DNA of 34,776 nt from IMG/VR virus record IMGVR_UViG_3300020000_000045, positions 1 through 34,776 of that record; one strand, written 5' to 3'. Positions 1-8,400 of the stretch are shown in pieces; within the stretch, counting starts at the first letter, position 1; each line of letters starts with the position of its first letter. The position numbers and the translations under genes are program-made. The stretch is from a virus. The notes under the pieces were generated by a model, which saw only the letters and a list, made by a program, of their open reading frames with translations, had not been told where the DNA came from and ran no database searches.

Positions 1-165
1 TTACCTGCGGGTTACGCGGTAGTCGACTTGACGAGCATAGGCACGACGACCTTGCGCAGCGCTCATAGCGTCGATGAGCTTTGCAGTAGCGGTTACTGCG
101 AGGCTTGCGACGATGATCACTGTGATCGGGTCTTCTTCCCAACGCTTCTTGATCTTGTCGAACAT
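1..165 (-). CDS. Small membrane protein, leftward (54 aa)
   Basis: Complete leftward gene: the ATG is the complement of 163-165 and the stop is the complement of 1-3. The product starts MFDKIKKRWEEDP and then has one hydrophobic segment (about residues 14-36, ITVIIVASLAVTATAK), followed by a basic tail ending VTRR. A GAAAGGA ribosome binding site lies 7-13 bases upstream. A TATAACGAGA promoter of the same type as in the right arm (30.2-33.6 kb) lies at 189-216. That shared leader is the main reason to believe the gene over the rightward frame through the same bases. The family is not recognised. It is probably a single-pass membrane protein of the phage's small-gene set, but no function can be assigned. 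Confidence 0.75.
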   Translation of the reverse strand: MFDKIKKRWEEDPITVIIVASLAVTATAKLIDAMSAAQGRRAYARQVDYRVTRR

Positions 166-188
166 TTCGGGGTCCTTTCGGGTAGGGG

Positions 189-216
189 TCTCGTTATATC
201 AGGTGTTTTTTCTGCG
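189..216 (-). promoter_or_regulatory. Repeated promoter element, leftward copy
   Basis: Read leftward, this is CGCAGAAAAAACACCTGA followed by TATAACGAGA. The C of CGCA is exactly 18 bases before the first T of the -10 box, as in the right-arm copies. It is closest to the copy at 32372-32399, with which it shares the CGCAGAAAAAACA stretch. It precedes the leftward gene at 1-165. It overlaps the ribosome binding site (about 214-221) of the rightward gene at 228, so expression of the two divergent genes may interfere. Promoter activity is inferred from sequence only. Confidence 0.7.
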
Positions 217-227
217 AGGAGAATTCT

Positions 228-677
228 GTGATCATTGAACATGCCGGCGTCAAAGGAATGCATTGGGGTGTTCGTAAACGGGATGCTCCTCGTGGGTCAA
301 GCAGTGAACTTGCAAAGGCAGATCATTCAGCAAGGAACAAGAAGATTGCTATCTCCGCTGGAATCGGTGTTGCTGTAGCGGCTTCCTTATTTGCGGGGCA
401 TCGGTATCTTTACACTGGTGGAGGATCTAATGCCAGAGCGGTTGGTAAACTAGCAACCGAATCCTCTTTGAGAAGAGTTGGGTCAACGCCAGCTAAAGCA
501 ATCAAGACGCCGTCTGCTGCCACACTTAGACGATCCGCAGAGCACCAAGCATTCATGAAGCAGTTCGCTGCAAAGCAAGACCTAATCAACAAAGCAGCCA
601 ATCTTGATCTTAAGCGTGGTTACGAACGGGGAATGGTGCCAATCCCCAAAAGAGAGTTTCTACCAAGTTGGACCTAG
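228..677 (+). CDS. HGVKG-motif small membrane protein (149 aa), copy A
   Basis: GTG start with GCGAGGAG 7-14 bases upstream. The protein starts MIIEHAGVKGMHWGVRK, then has a basic stretch, one hydrophobic segment (about residues 39-58, IAISAGIGVAVAASLFAGHR) and a charged C-terminus rich in Lys, Arg and Ala. The same plan of N-terminal (A/H)GVKGxxWGVR motif, basic linker and hydrophobic segment occurs in three more genes of this window (11734, 13860, 14287). The motif is widespread in phage and prophage structural regions of Firmicutes and actinobacteria, with no role that I know of. The copy here sits just upstream of the tail-fibre block, away from the other three beside terminase and portal. 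Function unknown; virion or assembly association is inferred from neighbours. Confidence 0.8.
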   Translation: MIIEHAGVKGMHWGVRKRDAPRGSSSELAKADHSARNKKIAISAGIGVAVAASLFAGHRYLYTGGGSNARAVGKLATESSLRRVGSTPAKAIKTPSAATLRRSAEHQAFMKQFAAKQDLINKAANLDLKRGYERGMVPIPKREFLPSWT

Positions 678-686
678 GAGGTCGAC

Positions 687-872
687 GTGTTTGCTGTAGA
701 TGATGGGTTCTTTTCAGGCAATTTCAACTTTGCAGATTTCTGTTTCTTGTTGGCGACAATCTTCTTTGCTATCGCATTTATTGTGAGGGCGCTGGCAAGA
801 CCAATGCCAATTGACACGGTGATGGTTGCGGCAGGTCTTACGGCAATTGCACTAGGATGGTTGGTGATTTAG
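687..872 (+). CDS. Small two-pass membrane protein (61 aa)
   Basis: GTG start with AGGAGG about 6-11 bases upstream, 9 bases after the stop of the preceding gene. The product has two hydrophobic segments (about residues 15-36, FADFCFLLATIFFAIAFIVR, and 43-60, VMVAAGLTAIALGWLVI) joined by a short basic loop, so it is probably a two-pass membrane protein. It lies between a HGVKG-motif gene and the tail-fibre block. It could be a holin-like or other membrane protein, but nothing specific supports that and two better holin candidates lie near 29-30.2 kb. Family not recognised. Confidence 0.65.
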   Translation: MFAVDDGFFSGNFNFADFCFLLATIFFAIAFIVRALARPMPIDTVMVAAGLTAIALGWLVI

Positions 873-875
873 ATT

Positions 876-1214
876 ATGCTCCCCGGAAAGCAAGACTTAG
901 AATTGTATCGAGGTGATTCGTACGACTATCGGTTTATTCTGTGGGCAGACCTCGAACAAACCGAACCTGTTGATCTTGCCGGGGCTACTGCTAAAGCAGA
1001 GATTCGTGATAAGTCTGGCGGGACAGTTATTATGAGTTTTGATTGTAGCATCGTGCAACCTAATACGGTTGACGTTAGCATTAAACCAACGATGTATGTA
1101 GTCACACCTAAGAAGGCCGTATGGGATCTTCAGGTAACATTTCCAAACGGAGCCGTTCGTACACAATTGTATGGAACGGTGAAGTTTACTGGGGATGTAA
1201 CTGATTCAGCATGA
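876..1214 (+). CDS. LtfC/BppU-like tail-fibre start module protein (112 aa)
   Basis: The protein opens with LELYRGDSYDYRFILW and contains DLAGATAKAEIRDKSGG. This pattern (LxLYRGD, Asp-Leu-Thr/Ala-Gly, AEIRxxxGG) is typical of small beta-sandwich modules at the start of tail-fibre or baseplate gene sets in siphoviruses (LtfC and BppU N-terminal type). It is clearly paralogous to the gene at 5092-5439, with matching EIR(D/E)KSGGT and KAVWDLQ/KGVWDLQ segments and recognisable DNA similarity. The ATG is 3 bases after the previous stop and has no good ribosome binding site, which suggests coupled translation. It probably forms an attachment or chaperone part of the fibre complex. The structural role is inferred from the family and from position. 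Confidence 0.7.
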   Translation: MLPGKQDLELYRGDSYDYRFILWADLEQTEPVDLAGATAKAEIRDKSGGTVIMSFDCSIVQPNTVDVSIKPTMYVVTPKKAVWDLQVTFPNGAVRTQLYGTVKFTGDVTDSA

Positions 1215-1226
1215 GGAGCATTTTTT

Positions 1227-1454
1227 ATGGCTGATCAAACTACAGAAGTTGTTGTTATCGAGAAAGATGGCGCCGTTGTAGTCAATGTAACGGATAGGCC
1301 ACCGGTAGAAGTTATTCACATAGGTAATCTCGGTGCTGGTCCTGGCCCAAAAGGTCCACCGGGAAACGACGCCAAATGGGTATCAATGACGCAAGCCGCG
1401 TTTAACGCACTACCTGTAAAAGACCCGAACACTCTATACGTGATTTTGAACTAA
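1227..1454 (+). CDS. Short collagen-like tail protein (75 aa)
   Basis: AGGAG lies upstream of the ATG. The N-terminal half reads EVVVIEKDG, PPVEVIHIGNLG and then a short Gly-X-Y stretch (GPGPKGPPGND). The C-terminal half ends with ALPVKDPNTLYVIL, a segment common at the ends of small phage tail proteins. The EVIxIGNxGG plus GPxGPKG start matches the N-terminus of the giant fibre at 5448, and both follow an LtfC-like gene. So this looks like the short version of the same attachment segment. It is likely a tail-fibre adaptor or a remnant of a duplicated fibre. Family membership beyond the collagen-like repeat is uncertain. Confidence 0.65.
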   Translation: MADQTTEVVVIEKDGAVVVNVTDRPPVEVIHIGNLGAGPGPKGPPGNDAKWVSMTQAAFNALPVKDPNTLYVILN

Positions 1455-1463
1455 GGAGAAACA

Positions 1464-1808
1464 ATGGCCCTTCTTGATGCACTGCTCAACATTGGAGCAA
1501 CGGCGATGGGTAACGCCGCTACACACCTTGCCCTTCATTCCGCCGATCCTGGTGCTACCGGGCTGAATCCAACCACCGCAGCTCGAGTCGCGGCCGGTTG
1601 GGGAGCTCCAGCTAACGGCGATTTGACCATCAGTAACAAAGCGTTTACTGGTGGAGCAGCTAATGGATCAGTTACTCATGTAGGGTTTTGGTCAGCAGCT
1701 ACCGGTGGTACTTTTTATGGATCACAAAGCATCACTGGCGATCTCACGTTTAACTCTGCTGGTGAATACACAATCACGTCTCTTGCCGTGAACGGATCTT
1801 CAACGTAG
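1464..1808 (+). CDS. Minor tail protein, Ala/Gly-rich (114 aa)
   Basis: Starts at ATG with AAGGAGAAACA just upstream. The product is rich in Ala, Gly, Thr and Ser and has the feel of a beta-rich tail protein: MALLDALLNIGATAMGN, then LALHSADPG, VTHVGFWSAATGG and YTITSLAVNGSST. The LHSADPG and VTHVGFWSAATGGTFYG pattern is one I recognise from small tail proteins that precede long tail fibres in actinobacterial phages. It is tightly spaced between the collagen-like adaptor and the 1080-residue tail protein, so it is probably co-translated with them. The exact role (tip, adaptor or decoration) is unknown. Confidence 0.65.
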   Translation: MALLDALLNIGATAMGNAATHLALHSADPGATGLNPTTAARVAAGWGAPANGDLTISNKAFTGGAANGSVTHVGFWSAATGGTFYGSQSITGDLTFNSAGEYTITSLAVNGSST

Positions 1809-1830
1809 TTTGGCCAAGGGAGTTTGAGCA

Positions 1831-4800
1831 ATGGCAACATGGATCGCTAATGGAACGCCAGGTACTACCTCAGCGTCTCTCCCGCCAGGAACAGCTGTCG
1901 ACGACTATGTTGTCGTAACCGCATATAAAGCGACAGCCACTGCTCCAACTCTTCCTGCTAACTGGACGTTGATTACTTCTACGGCAACACTTCCTGCGCA
2001 TCTTGTTGCTGCTCGCAAGTATGATGGTGTTTGGACGATGCCTGTGTTTACGGGTGCTGCTCGATGTGATTCTGTTACTATTCGCCCAAGCGTTAACACT
2101 GCGATTAAGGCCGGTGCAGTTTTAAGTGAAGCTAAGAATGTAATCGACGTTACTTGGAGTGCTCTTTCTCTGCAAGTTACAGACGGTTCGAGTGTTATTC
2201 TAAGAGGCGTTTCTCATACTCGTAACGATGTGGCTTTTCCTCTCCCAGCCAACCATACGTTGATCAGCCAAACAGGTGTTCAACCGGGGTATGGTACCTG
2301 GCGAAGGAACGACAGTTTAAGTTGTCCGTCAGTTACGATCACGGTTAGCAGAGCTACCACTTACACTGTATTCTCAACTGAATTTCGAGAGGTTCCTGCT
2401 CCAAATAAGGGATCGGCGAGTGCTTCCAACAGCTGGACAATCGCTGCAACTGGTGAGACAACTGGCATATTTCTCGCTGGTGTTGGAGCGAAAACCAGCG
2501 GGGATGCTGGAACTACTTCTCTTTCTATAAGTCGTCCGACACTCGGCAATGATGCCGATAACATTACTTTTTCAGCGCGAACGATAAAGCCGAGTACTGC
2601 CACAGGATCTACGCCATCTGGGTGGTTTAATATTGCCGCTGGTGTCGGTGGAACAGGAGCTAGTACTGTTGACGAAGGTGCGACAGGCATTGTTCTTGAT
2701 TATCAAAGACTTGTTGGTGGAGAATCGGGAGCAGTTAACTTCGCCCAGGGAAATTCGCCTGATTCTGTAACCGGTTGTATGGTGACATACCAACGAACAA
2801 CCGGTAGGGATTTGGATGTTATCGTTAGTATAGCCAACGACACAACACATGGTACTGGGCGAAGTGCTCTAGCTTCAAACAGTATCCCTACTAAAATTGG
2901 GGATGTTTTACTTGCTTTTGTTGCTTTGGATACTGACTCAACAACGCCATTCACAGCTCCAACAATCTCAAATAATTGGCACACGATAGTTACTACCGAA
3001 TTGGTTGGTACTGGTGGATCATCAGAAGGCAACAACACAGGACTCGCTATTTATGAAGGTTTGGTTACAGCCGGATCTGCCAATAGCATAGCCCCAACAC
3101 TTACCTTAACTGAAGGGCCCTCTAACTGTGGTCCGGTTGTTTTCGTCCGGTTGCGTGAGATTGATCCTCCGCAAGTAATTCAAGCTGCGTACGGGTGGTA
3201 TGATGAGGGCACACAAGCCGCAGCTCCAACTTTAGCTGCACAAGACACACCGATTTCTTTAACTAAAGATGGAACAACCACAGTTCAGTTGCGAACTCGG
3301 ATTCAAAATCGGAAATCCCTAGCTGTCCCCAATTATGAGTATAAACTACAGTATGAGAAAAACGGGTCTAACGTTTGGACAGATGTTTCATCGGATGTCT
3401 TGGTTCGTTACGATCCATCAATGGCGGCCATACAATCGTATTATTGTGGCGACACTGCCGCATATCACACGTTTGGGCAAGCTTTTAAAGGAAACGGACA
3501 AAAATTAACAAAAATTCTTTGGATGGTTTCTAGCAATGCTGCCGCGGTTGAAGATACTACGGTTCAAATCTTTGCTCATACCGGTGTCTATGGGGTCAAT
3601 GGACTTCCAACCGGTCCAGCATTAGCTACTTCAGCTCCAGTTTCTGCAGCAACAATGACCTCAGCCGCAACACCAACGGCATATTGTGAATACGTTTTTG
3701 ACGGTTCTTTTGTTTTGGAAAAAGATACCAGCTACTTCGCAATGTTTCAAAGTGCGGGTATTGCTACGGGAATCGTTTATGTTGGTTTGTGTAACTTTGG
3801 TTTAGGTGGACTGAGAGTCCCCCCAGGGATTGGTAATACAGCAATTGACCTTGGTGGGTTCCTGGCGGCCACCGGTAACGCAGCAGCCTTTACTATTTGT
3901 ACTACAGTTCGGCCAACAGCAGTGAGCGGATTCGATTCTCCGAATTTAACAGAATATTCAGCAACAACTCGACGTTTGACGGTTGGCACTGGGACTTTTG
4001 TGGCTGGAAAGGCTGGCGAAAAAGGATTTTCATTAGCAACAATCACGGGTCTTAATTACACTGAGAATTTAAATCCGATTGCGATTGACACAACTAGATT
4101 TTCTGGTGGGGATTCTTTACGATTTAGATCTTCACTTCGTGGTCAAGTTGTACCTCTTGGCGGAGATCTTTCATCTTGGCTTACTTACAATCAATACCCA
4201 ACGATTAATATTGTTGGCGGACTAGCCCCAAACTTTGGCGAAGCAGATTTTAATTACGAATGGAAAACAACAGCAGTTGGGTATGTAGCAAGATTTGGTA
4301 CTGCTAGCATAGACAACACCTGGGTTCCCACCGCGTCCGGTTTTACCCCGTCTACAGGAGACAAACAGGGTAGGATAACTGCTTCGTGGGATGCGTCAAC
4401 TACGGCTATTGGCAAAAGAGATCCACTAGCAACCGTTACTGCGATCTATTCCTACAGTTCGTACGTCTTTGCGTATCGTCCTGGTAAAGGTAATGCTGCG
4501 ATTACGTTTTCTTACAACGTCAATGGAACAGGTAGTCGATCCCCTAAGGCGAGTTCTTCGGCCAATCATACCTGGACTTTAATTGCGCAAGGAGTTAAGC
4601 CTCTTCCTGGGCAAAAGCAAGGTACGTCGCTTGCTACTTGGGCTGAAACAATTTCCGCTGTAGGCACGCGTACGCCAAAAGCTACTGCAACCGCAACATA
4701 TCTAGAAATTGTTACAGTAAACGGAACGAAATTTCTTCGAGGAACTGCGACAGCAACCTGGAATGAAGTTATTTCTGTGGTCGGTAAGAAGCCGCTTCGT

Positions 4801-5073
4801 GGATCTGCAACAGTTTTGTGGTCAGAGTCGGTTACAACTTCTGGTAAGAGGGTTGCCAAAGCAAATAGCGTGGTTTTTCATAGCTGGGATGCTCTTGCTT
4901 CTGGTAAGCACGAGTCAATTGCCATCGCTATATTGGATATTCTCTGGAAAATTGCGGCTATTGGTGTAGGAACCAGAGGAATTACAATTTTGAATGAAGC
5001 AGACAGCGTTTATCTTGGTTCTACTCAAGTAAAGGCCGTTTACGTCGGGAATCAAAAAGTCTGGGAAGTTTGA
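1831..5073 (+). CDS. Large minor tail protein with C-terminal 20-residue repeats (1080 aa)
   Basis: Starts MATWIANGTPGT after AAGGGAG. The N-terminal half has Ala/Thr/Gly-rich beta-type modules: one around residues 20-120 (DYVVVTAY, LPANWTLI) and a related one around residues 340-440 (GDVLLAFVALD, NNWHTIV). The middle (about 525-690) has TVQIFAHTG and ATSAPVSAATM segments that resemble extracellular beta-sandwich domains. From about residue 844 to 1050 there are tandem units of about 20 residues of the type (K/R)GxATATWxExIxxxGKxP. The end reads VYLGSTQVKAVYVGNQKVW, a C-terminal motif seen in many phage receptor-binding or tip proteins. It is probably a cell-surface binding tail protein. No enzyme motif was seen. 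Confidence 0.75.
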   Translation: MATWIANGTPGTTSASLPPGTAVDDYVVVTAYKATATAPTLPANWTLITSTATLPAHLVAARKYDGVWTMPVFTGAARCDSVTIRPSVNTAIKAGAVLSEAKNVIDVTWSALSLQVTDGSSVILRGVSHTRNDVAFPLPANHTLISQTGVQPGYGTWRRNDSLSCPSVTITVSRATTYTVFSTEFREVPAPNKGSASASNSWTIAATGETTGIFLAGVGAKTSGDAGTTSLSISRPTLGNDADNITFSARTIKPSTATGSTPSGWFNIAAGVGGTGASTVDEGATGIVLDYQRLVGGESGAVNFAQGNSPDSVTGCMVTYQRTTGRDLDVIVSIANDTTHGTGRSALASNSIPTKIGDVLLAFVALDTDSTTPFTAPTISNNWHTIVTTELVGTGGSSEGNNTGLAIYEGLVTAGSANSIAPTLTLTEGPSNCGPVVFVRLREIDPPQVIQAAYGWYDEGTQAAAPTLAAQDTPISLTKDGTTTVQLRTRIQNRKSLAVPNYEYKLQYEKNGSNVWTDVSSDVLVRYDPSMAAIQSYYCGDTAAYHTFGQAFKGNGQKLTKILWMVSSNAAAVEDTTVQIFAHTGVYGVNGLPTGPALATSAPVSAATMTSAATPTAYCEYVFDGSFVLEKDTSYFAMFQSAGIATGIVYVGLCNFGLGGLRVPPGIGNTAIDLGGFLAATGNAAAFTICTTVRPTAVSGFDSPNLTEYSATTRRLTVGTGTFVAGKAGEKGFSLATITGLNYTENLNPIAIDTTRFSGGDSLRFRSSLRGQVVPLGGDLSSWLTYNQYPTINIVGGLAPNFGEADFNYEWKTTAVGYVARFGTASIDNTWVPTASGFTPSTGDKQGRITASWDASTTAIGKRDPLATVTAIYSYSSYVFAYRPGKGNAAITFSYNVNGTGSRSPKASSSANHTWTLIAQGVKPLPGQKQGTSLATWAETISAVGTRTPKATATATYLEIVTVNGTKFLRGTATATWNEVISVVGKKPLRGSATVLWSESVTTSGKRVAKANSVVFHSWDALASGKHESIAIAILDILWKIAAIGVGTRGITILNEADSVYLGSTQVKAVYVGNQKVWEV
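4359..4980 (+). repeat. Tandem ~20-residue beta repeats in the tail protein
   Basis: In the protein at 1831-5073, residues about 844-1050 read as successive units such as QGRITASWDASTTAIGKRDP, KGNAAITFSYNVNGTGSRSP, KATATATYLEIVTVNGTKFL, RGTATATWNEVISVVGKKPL and RGSATVLWSESVTTSGKRVA. Each unit alternates hydrophobic residues like a beta strand pair and ends in a G-(K/T)-R/K turn. The DNA of the units has diverged, so the array is old or under selection for the protein pattern. Confidence 0.75.
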
Positions 5074-5091
5074 CCTTGATAAGGAGGCTAT

Positions 5092-5439
5092 GTGACACCC
5101 GGTAAATACGATTTGAACCTATATCGAGGCGATACAAACATTTTCCGGGTTGTTTTGTGGACTGACGATCTTCTGACAGTAGCGTATAGCTTAACCGGCT
5201 GCGTAGTGTCCGCTGAGATTCGTGAGAAGTCCGGCGGAACACATATTGTTTTCCTCGATGTACGTATTATTCTACCGAATACTGTAGAAGTAACAATGAA
5301 GCCGAGCATGTACGCTGGCTGTCCAACAAAAGGTGTATGGGATCTTCAAATCACCGTCACAGCTACGGGTGAGGTACTCACGCCTCTCGCTGGCTTTGTA
5401 ACCGTAACCCCAGATGTAACAGGATCTACTCAGCTTTAG
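5092..5439 (+). CDS. LtfC/BppU-like tail-fibre start module protein, second copy (115 aa)
   Basis: GTG start with AAGGAGG about 5-11 bases upstream; the overlapping ATG is followed at once by a stop. The protein reads YDLNLYRGDTNIFRVVLW, SLTGCVVSAEIREKSGG and KGVWDLQITV, which aligns along its whole length with the 112-residue protein at 876-1214. Like that copy it is followed directly by a collagen-like fibre gene. The pair therefore marks a duplication of a fibre-start module. It probably connects the giant fibre to the baseplate or helps it fold; this is inferred from context. Confidence 0.7.
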   Translation: MTPGKYDLNLYRGDTNIFRVVLWTDDLLTVAYSLTGCVVSAEIREKSGGTHIVFLDVRIILPNTVEVTMKPSMYAGCPTKGVWDLQITVTATGEVLTPLAGFVTVTPDVTGSTQL

Positions 5440-5447
5440 GAGCAACG

Positions 5448-8400
5448 ATGGCAACCACCCCAGAAGTTATTGAAATTGGCAACGTCGGTGGTCCCGTTGG
5501 GCCAACAGGCCCTAAAGGTGATAAAGGTGACGTAGGTCCTGCTGGTCCCCCAAGCTCTGCCGCAACAATTAGCAATGCACCGGCCGGAACTATTTCTGGA
5601 ACGACCGTTCAAGCGGCTCTTAATGAGTTGGATACTGAGAAACTTGCTAAGACCACGGATACATTTACAGGGCAATTGACAGTCACAGCTAATACCATTG
5701 CGGCTGTGCAACTTAAAGCATTAACGGGTGGAACCGCACATATTGAATGGCAAGACGAACTTGGTGCTCGTCGTTGGCGGCTTCAACGTGCTTGGGTTGG
5801 CGGCGATTTTGCTTTACTTCGTTGTGATACCGCAGGTGTACAACAATCGGTCCCTTTTAAAGTTGCGGCATCAGACGGCGCGATTACTATCGATGGCGTG
5901 TCACTCACTGTTCCAACGCCAACCGCCGCAGGTCACGCTGTAACTAAGGCATATGCTGATTTAGTGATGGCTACTTCCGGAAACAAGATGACAGCGGCCA
6001 TCAGCACCGATGGCGCCGTTTCATGGGATTCGTTTAACCGAGCATCATCAACAACAACGATGACTGTTTCGGATTCCGGGCATACTTGGACGCCGCTTCT
6101 TGGAACCTGGGGTATCACACTAAATCAGGCTTATAAAGTTGGTGCAGTTGCTGAAGCAATTGCAACTCTACCAGGCGTTGGGGACGGTTTGGTTGGTTGC
6201 GATGTTTGGGACGTCAGTTCTCGTCTTGCATTTAGAGTTGTTGATGCCAACAACTTTCTCTTTGTACGAATCACTGCTGCCGGCGCCGTTGAATTGTTCA
6301 AGAAAGAAGCAACGGTTAATACGCTTTTAGTGTCAGCTCAAGGCGCGCTTGTTCACTCACTGTATAATCGTCTCGAGATTTCTTTTACCGGAGCCGATAT
6401 TACGATCATGGTTTCCGGAACACTCGTTGCTCAATACAAACTTACTGCTGCCGAATTGGTAACCTTCCCGATCACAGCCACCGCATGTGGGATCAGCAGT
6501 GGCACCACAGCAACTACCGCTCGTTGGGAAAACTTTTATACCTCGAAAGTACCCAAGCATGTTGTAGATAATACTCGTGTTAATGAAATGAAAATGAATG
6601 CTCGAGACAGCATCGATAAGATGGTCTCCTGGGATTCGTTTAATCGCCCAGCAAGCGTTCTTGGAAGTGGTATCAGCGATTCTGGACACACATGGACTCA
6701 AACTCCAGCAGGTGCATTTAACCTCAATGGAACTTATGTAACCAAAACTGGGGCAACCGATAACTGTCTAGCTTCGATTACTGGCGTTGGTAACGGTAGT
6801 ATTGTTTGTGATGTTTACGATCAGAACAGTTTTTTAGCGTTTCGTGCCATCGACAACATGAATTATCTCTTGGGGAGAGTAACTTCTACCGGCGTTGTTC
6901 AAATTTGTAAATACGTTAACGGAGTGTTTACGATTCTAGCAAGTGGTTCTACCGGGTACCCCAATAACAACATGCACCGGCTTGAGATTACATTTCTGAC
7001 GGACACAATCACAGCCTCTAATGCTGGATCATTTAGTGTGACTTATACGTTGGACGCAACCGAATACGCGTTGTTTCCGGCTACAATAACAAACTGTGGG
7101 ATTGGGACTAACACTCTTGCAACAGGTCGGTGGGATAATTTCCAAACCGCAACCCAAGTTCGACATCACGCCAATCTAAGTCGTACTGGCGACACGATGA
7201 CCGGCGATCTTACTATTAATAAGACAGCTTCAACCCTGGTGCTTAAGCCTACTACTGCGTCAGCGACAGGTATCGATTGGTATGATGAGGCTGGTTTTCG
7301 TCGATTCCGAATTTACAGAGATGGTGCAGGCCTAGGAAACATTAACTTCGCCAGGTATGATGCGGCAGGAGTTTTGCTGGCTCCATCAGCATTTTTGTTT
7401 GGCATGGATGGTGCTGTTAACATGTCCGGTGCTCTTTCTGTAAGAGTACCAACTCCTACAATCTCTGATGCTGCCGCGACAAAAGCATATGTTGACTCAA
7501 CATATACAGCGACCACTACGCAGATGTCGAACAAGGTTTCATCAGCGATTAGTACTGATTCAGCAGTTGTGTGGGACTCGTTTAATCGCGCTAACTCAAC
7601 TACTAGCATGGGCGTCTCTGATAGTGGGCATACTTGGACGTCTGTCACTGGCGTATGGGGTATTAGCAGTAATCAAGCATACAAGGTTGGTGCTACTGCA
7701 GAATGTCTTGCCACGGTCCCAGGTGTTGGTGATGGTCTAGTCGCAGCCGATGTTAACGATGCTGCTCGACTTGCTTTTCGAGTGGTAGATACACTTAATT
7801 ATTTGTTTGTTAGACTTAATACGGGCACTATCGATCTGTATAAAAGAGTTGCCGGCGCTAACGTACTTCTTGCGTCCGCAACTCCTGCCGCATTTTCTGC
7901 AGTGTCTAACAGACTTGAAATTTCGTTTACAGGCCCCGTGATTAGCGTTCGATTCAATGCAGGACTCTTTATTCAGTACACATTGACTGCTGCTGATTAT
8001 GCAATTTACCCGAATACGCTAACGACTTGTGGACTTTCGACATCGACTGGAACTACTCCTCGTTGGGAAAACTTCTATATTTCCACTCTTGTAAACCATG
8101 GTAACGATAAGCCAGGCGCGCTTTCTAATAAAGTTTCTACAGTTATTGGTACGGATTCCGGAGTATCATGGGACTCGTTTAACCGTCCTGCTGGCCCAAT
8201 TGGAGTCTCTGACAGTGGCCATACGTGGACTGCACTTACTGGAACCTGGCTAACTACGGCTACAGGTAAGGCGTATTGTAGTACTACTCTTGACAATATC
8301 GCCATTATGCCAGGTGTCGGTGATGGTTTGGTTGCTTGTGATTCTCTGGATGTAAACAGTCGTCTCGCATTCCGAGTTGTGGATGCAAGCAATTATTTGT

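Noticed and set aside
28-231. Rightward 67-codon frame at the left end
   Set aside because: It lies opposite the leftward gene at 1-165, has no ribosome binding site, and runs through that gene's leader and promoter. Its composition (Cys, Asp, His runs) is typical of a shadow frame.
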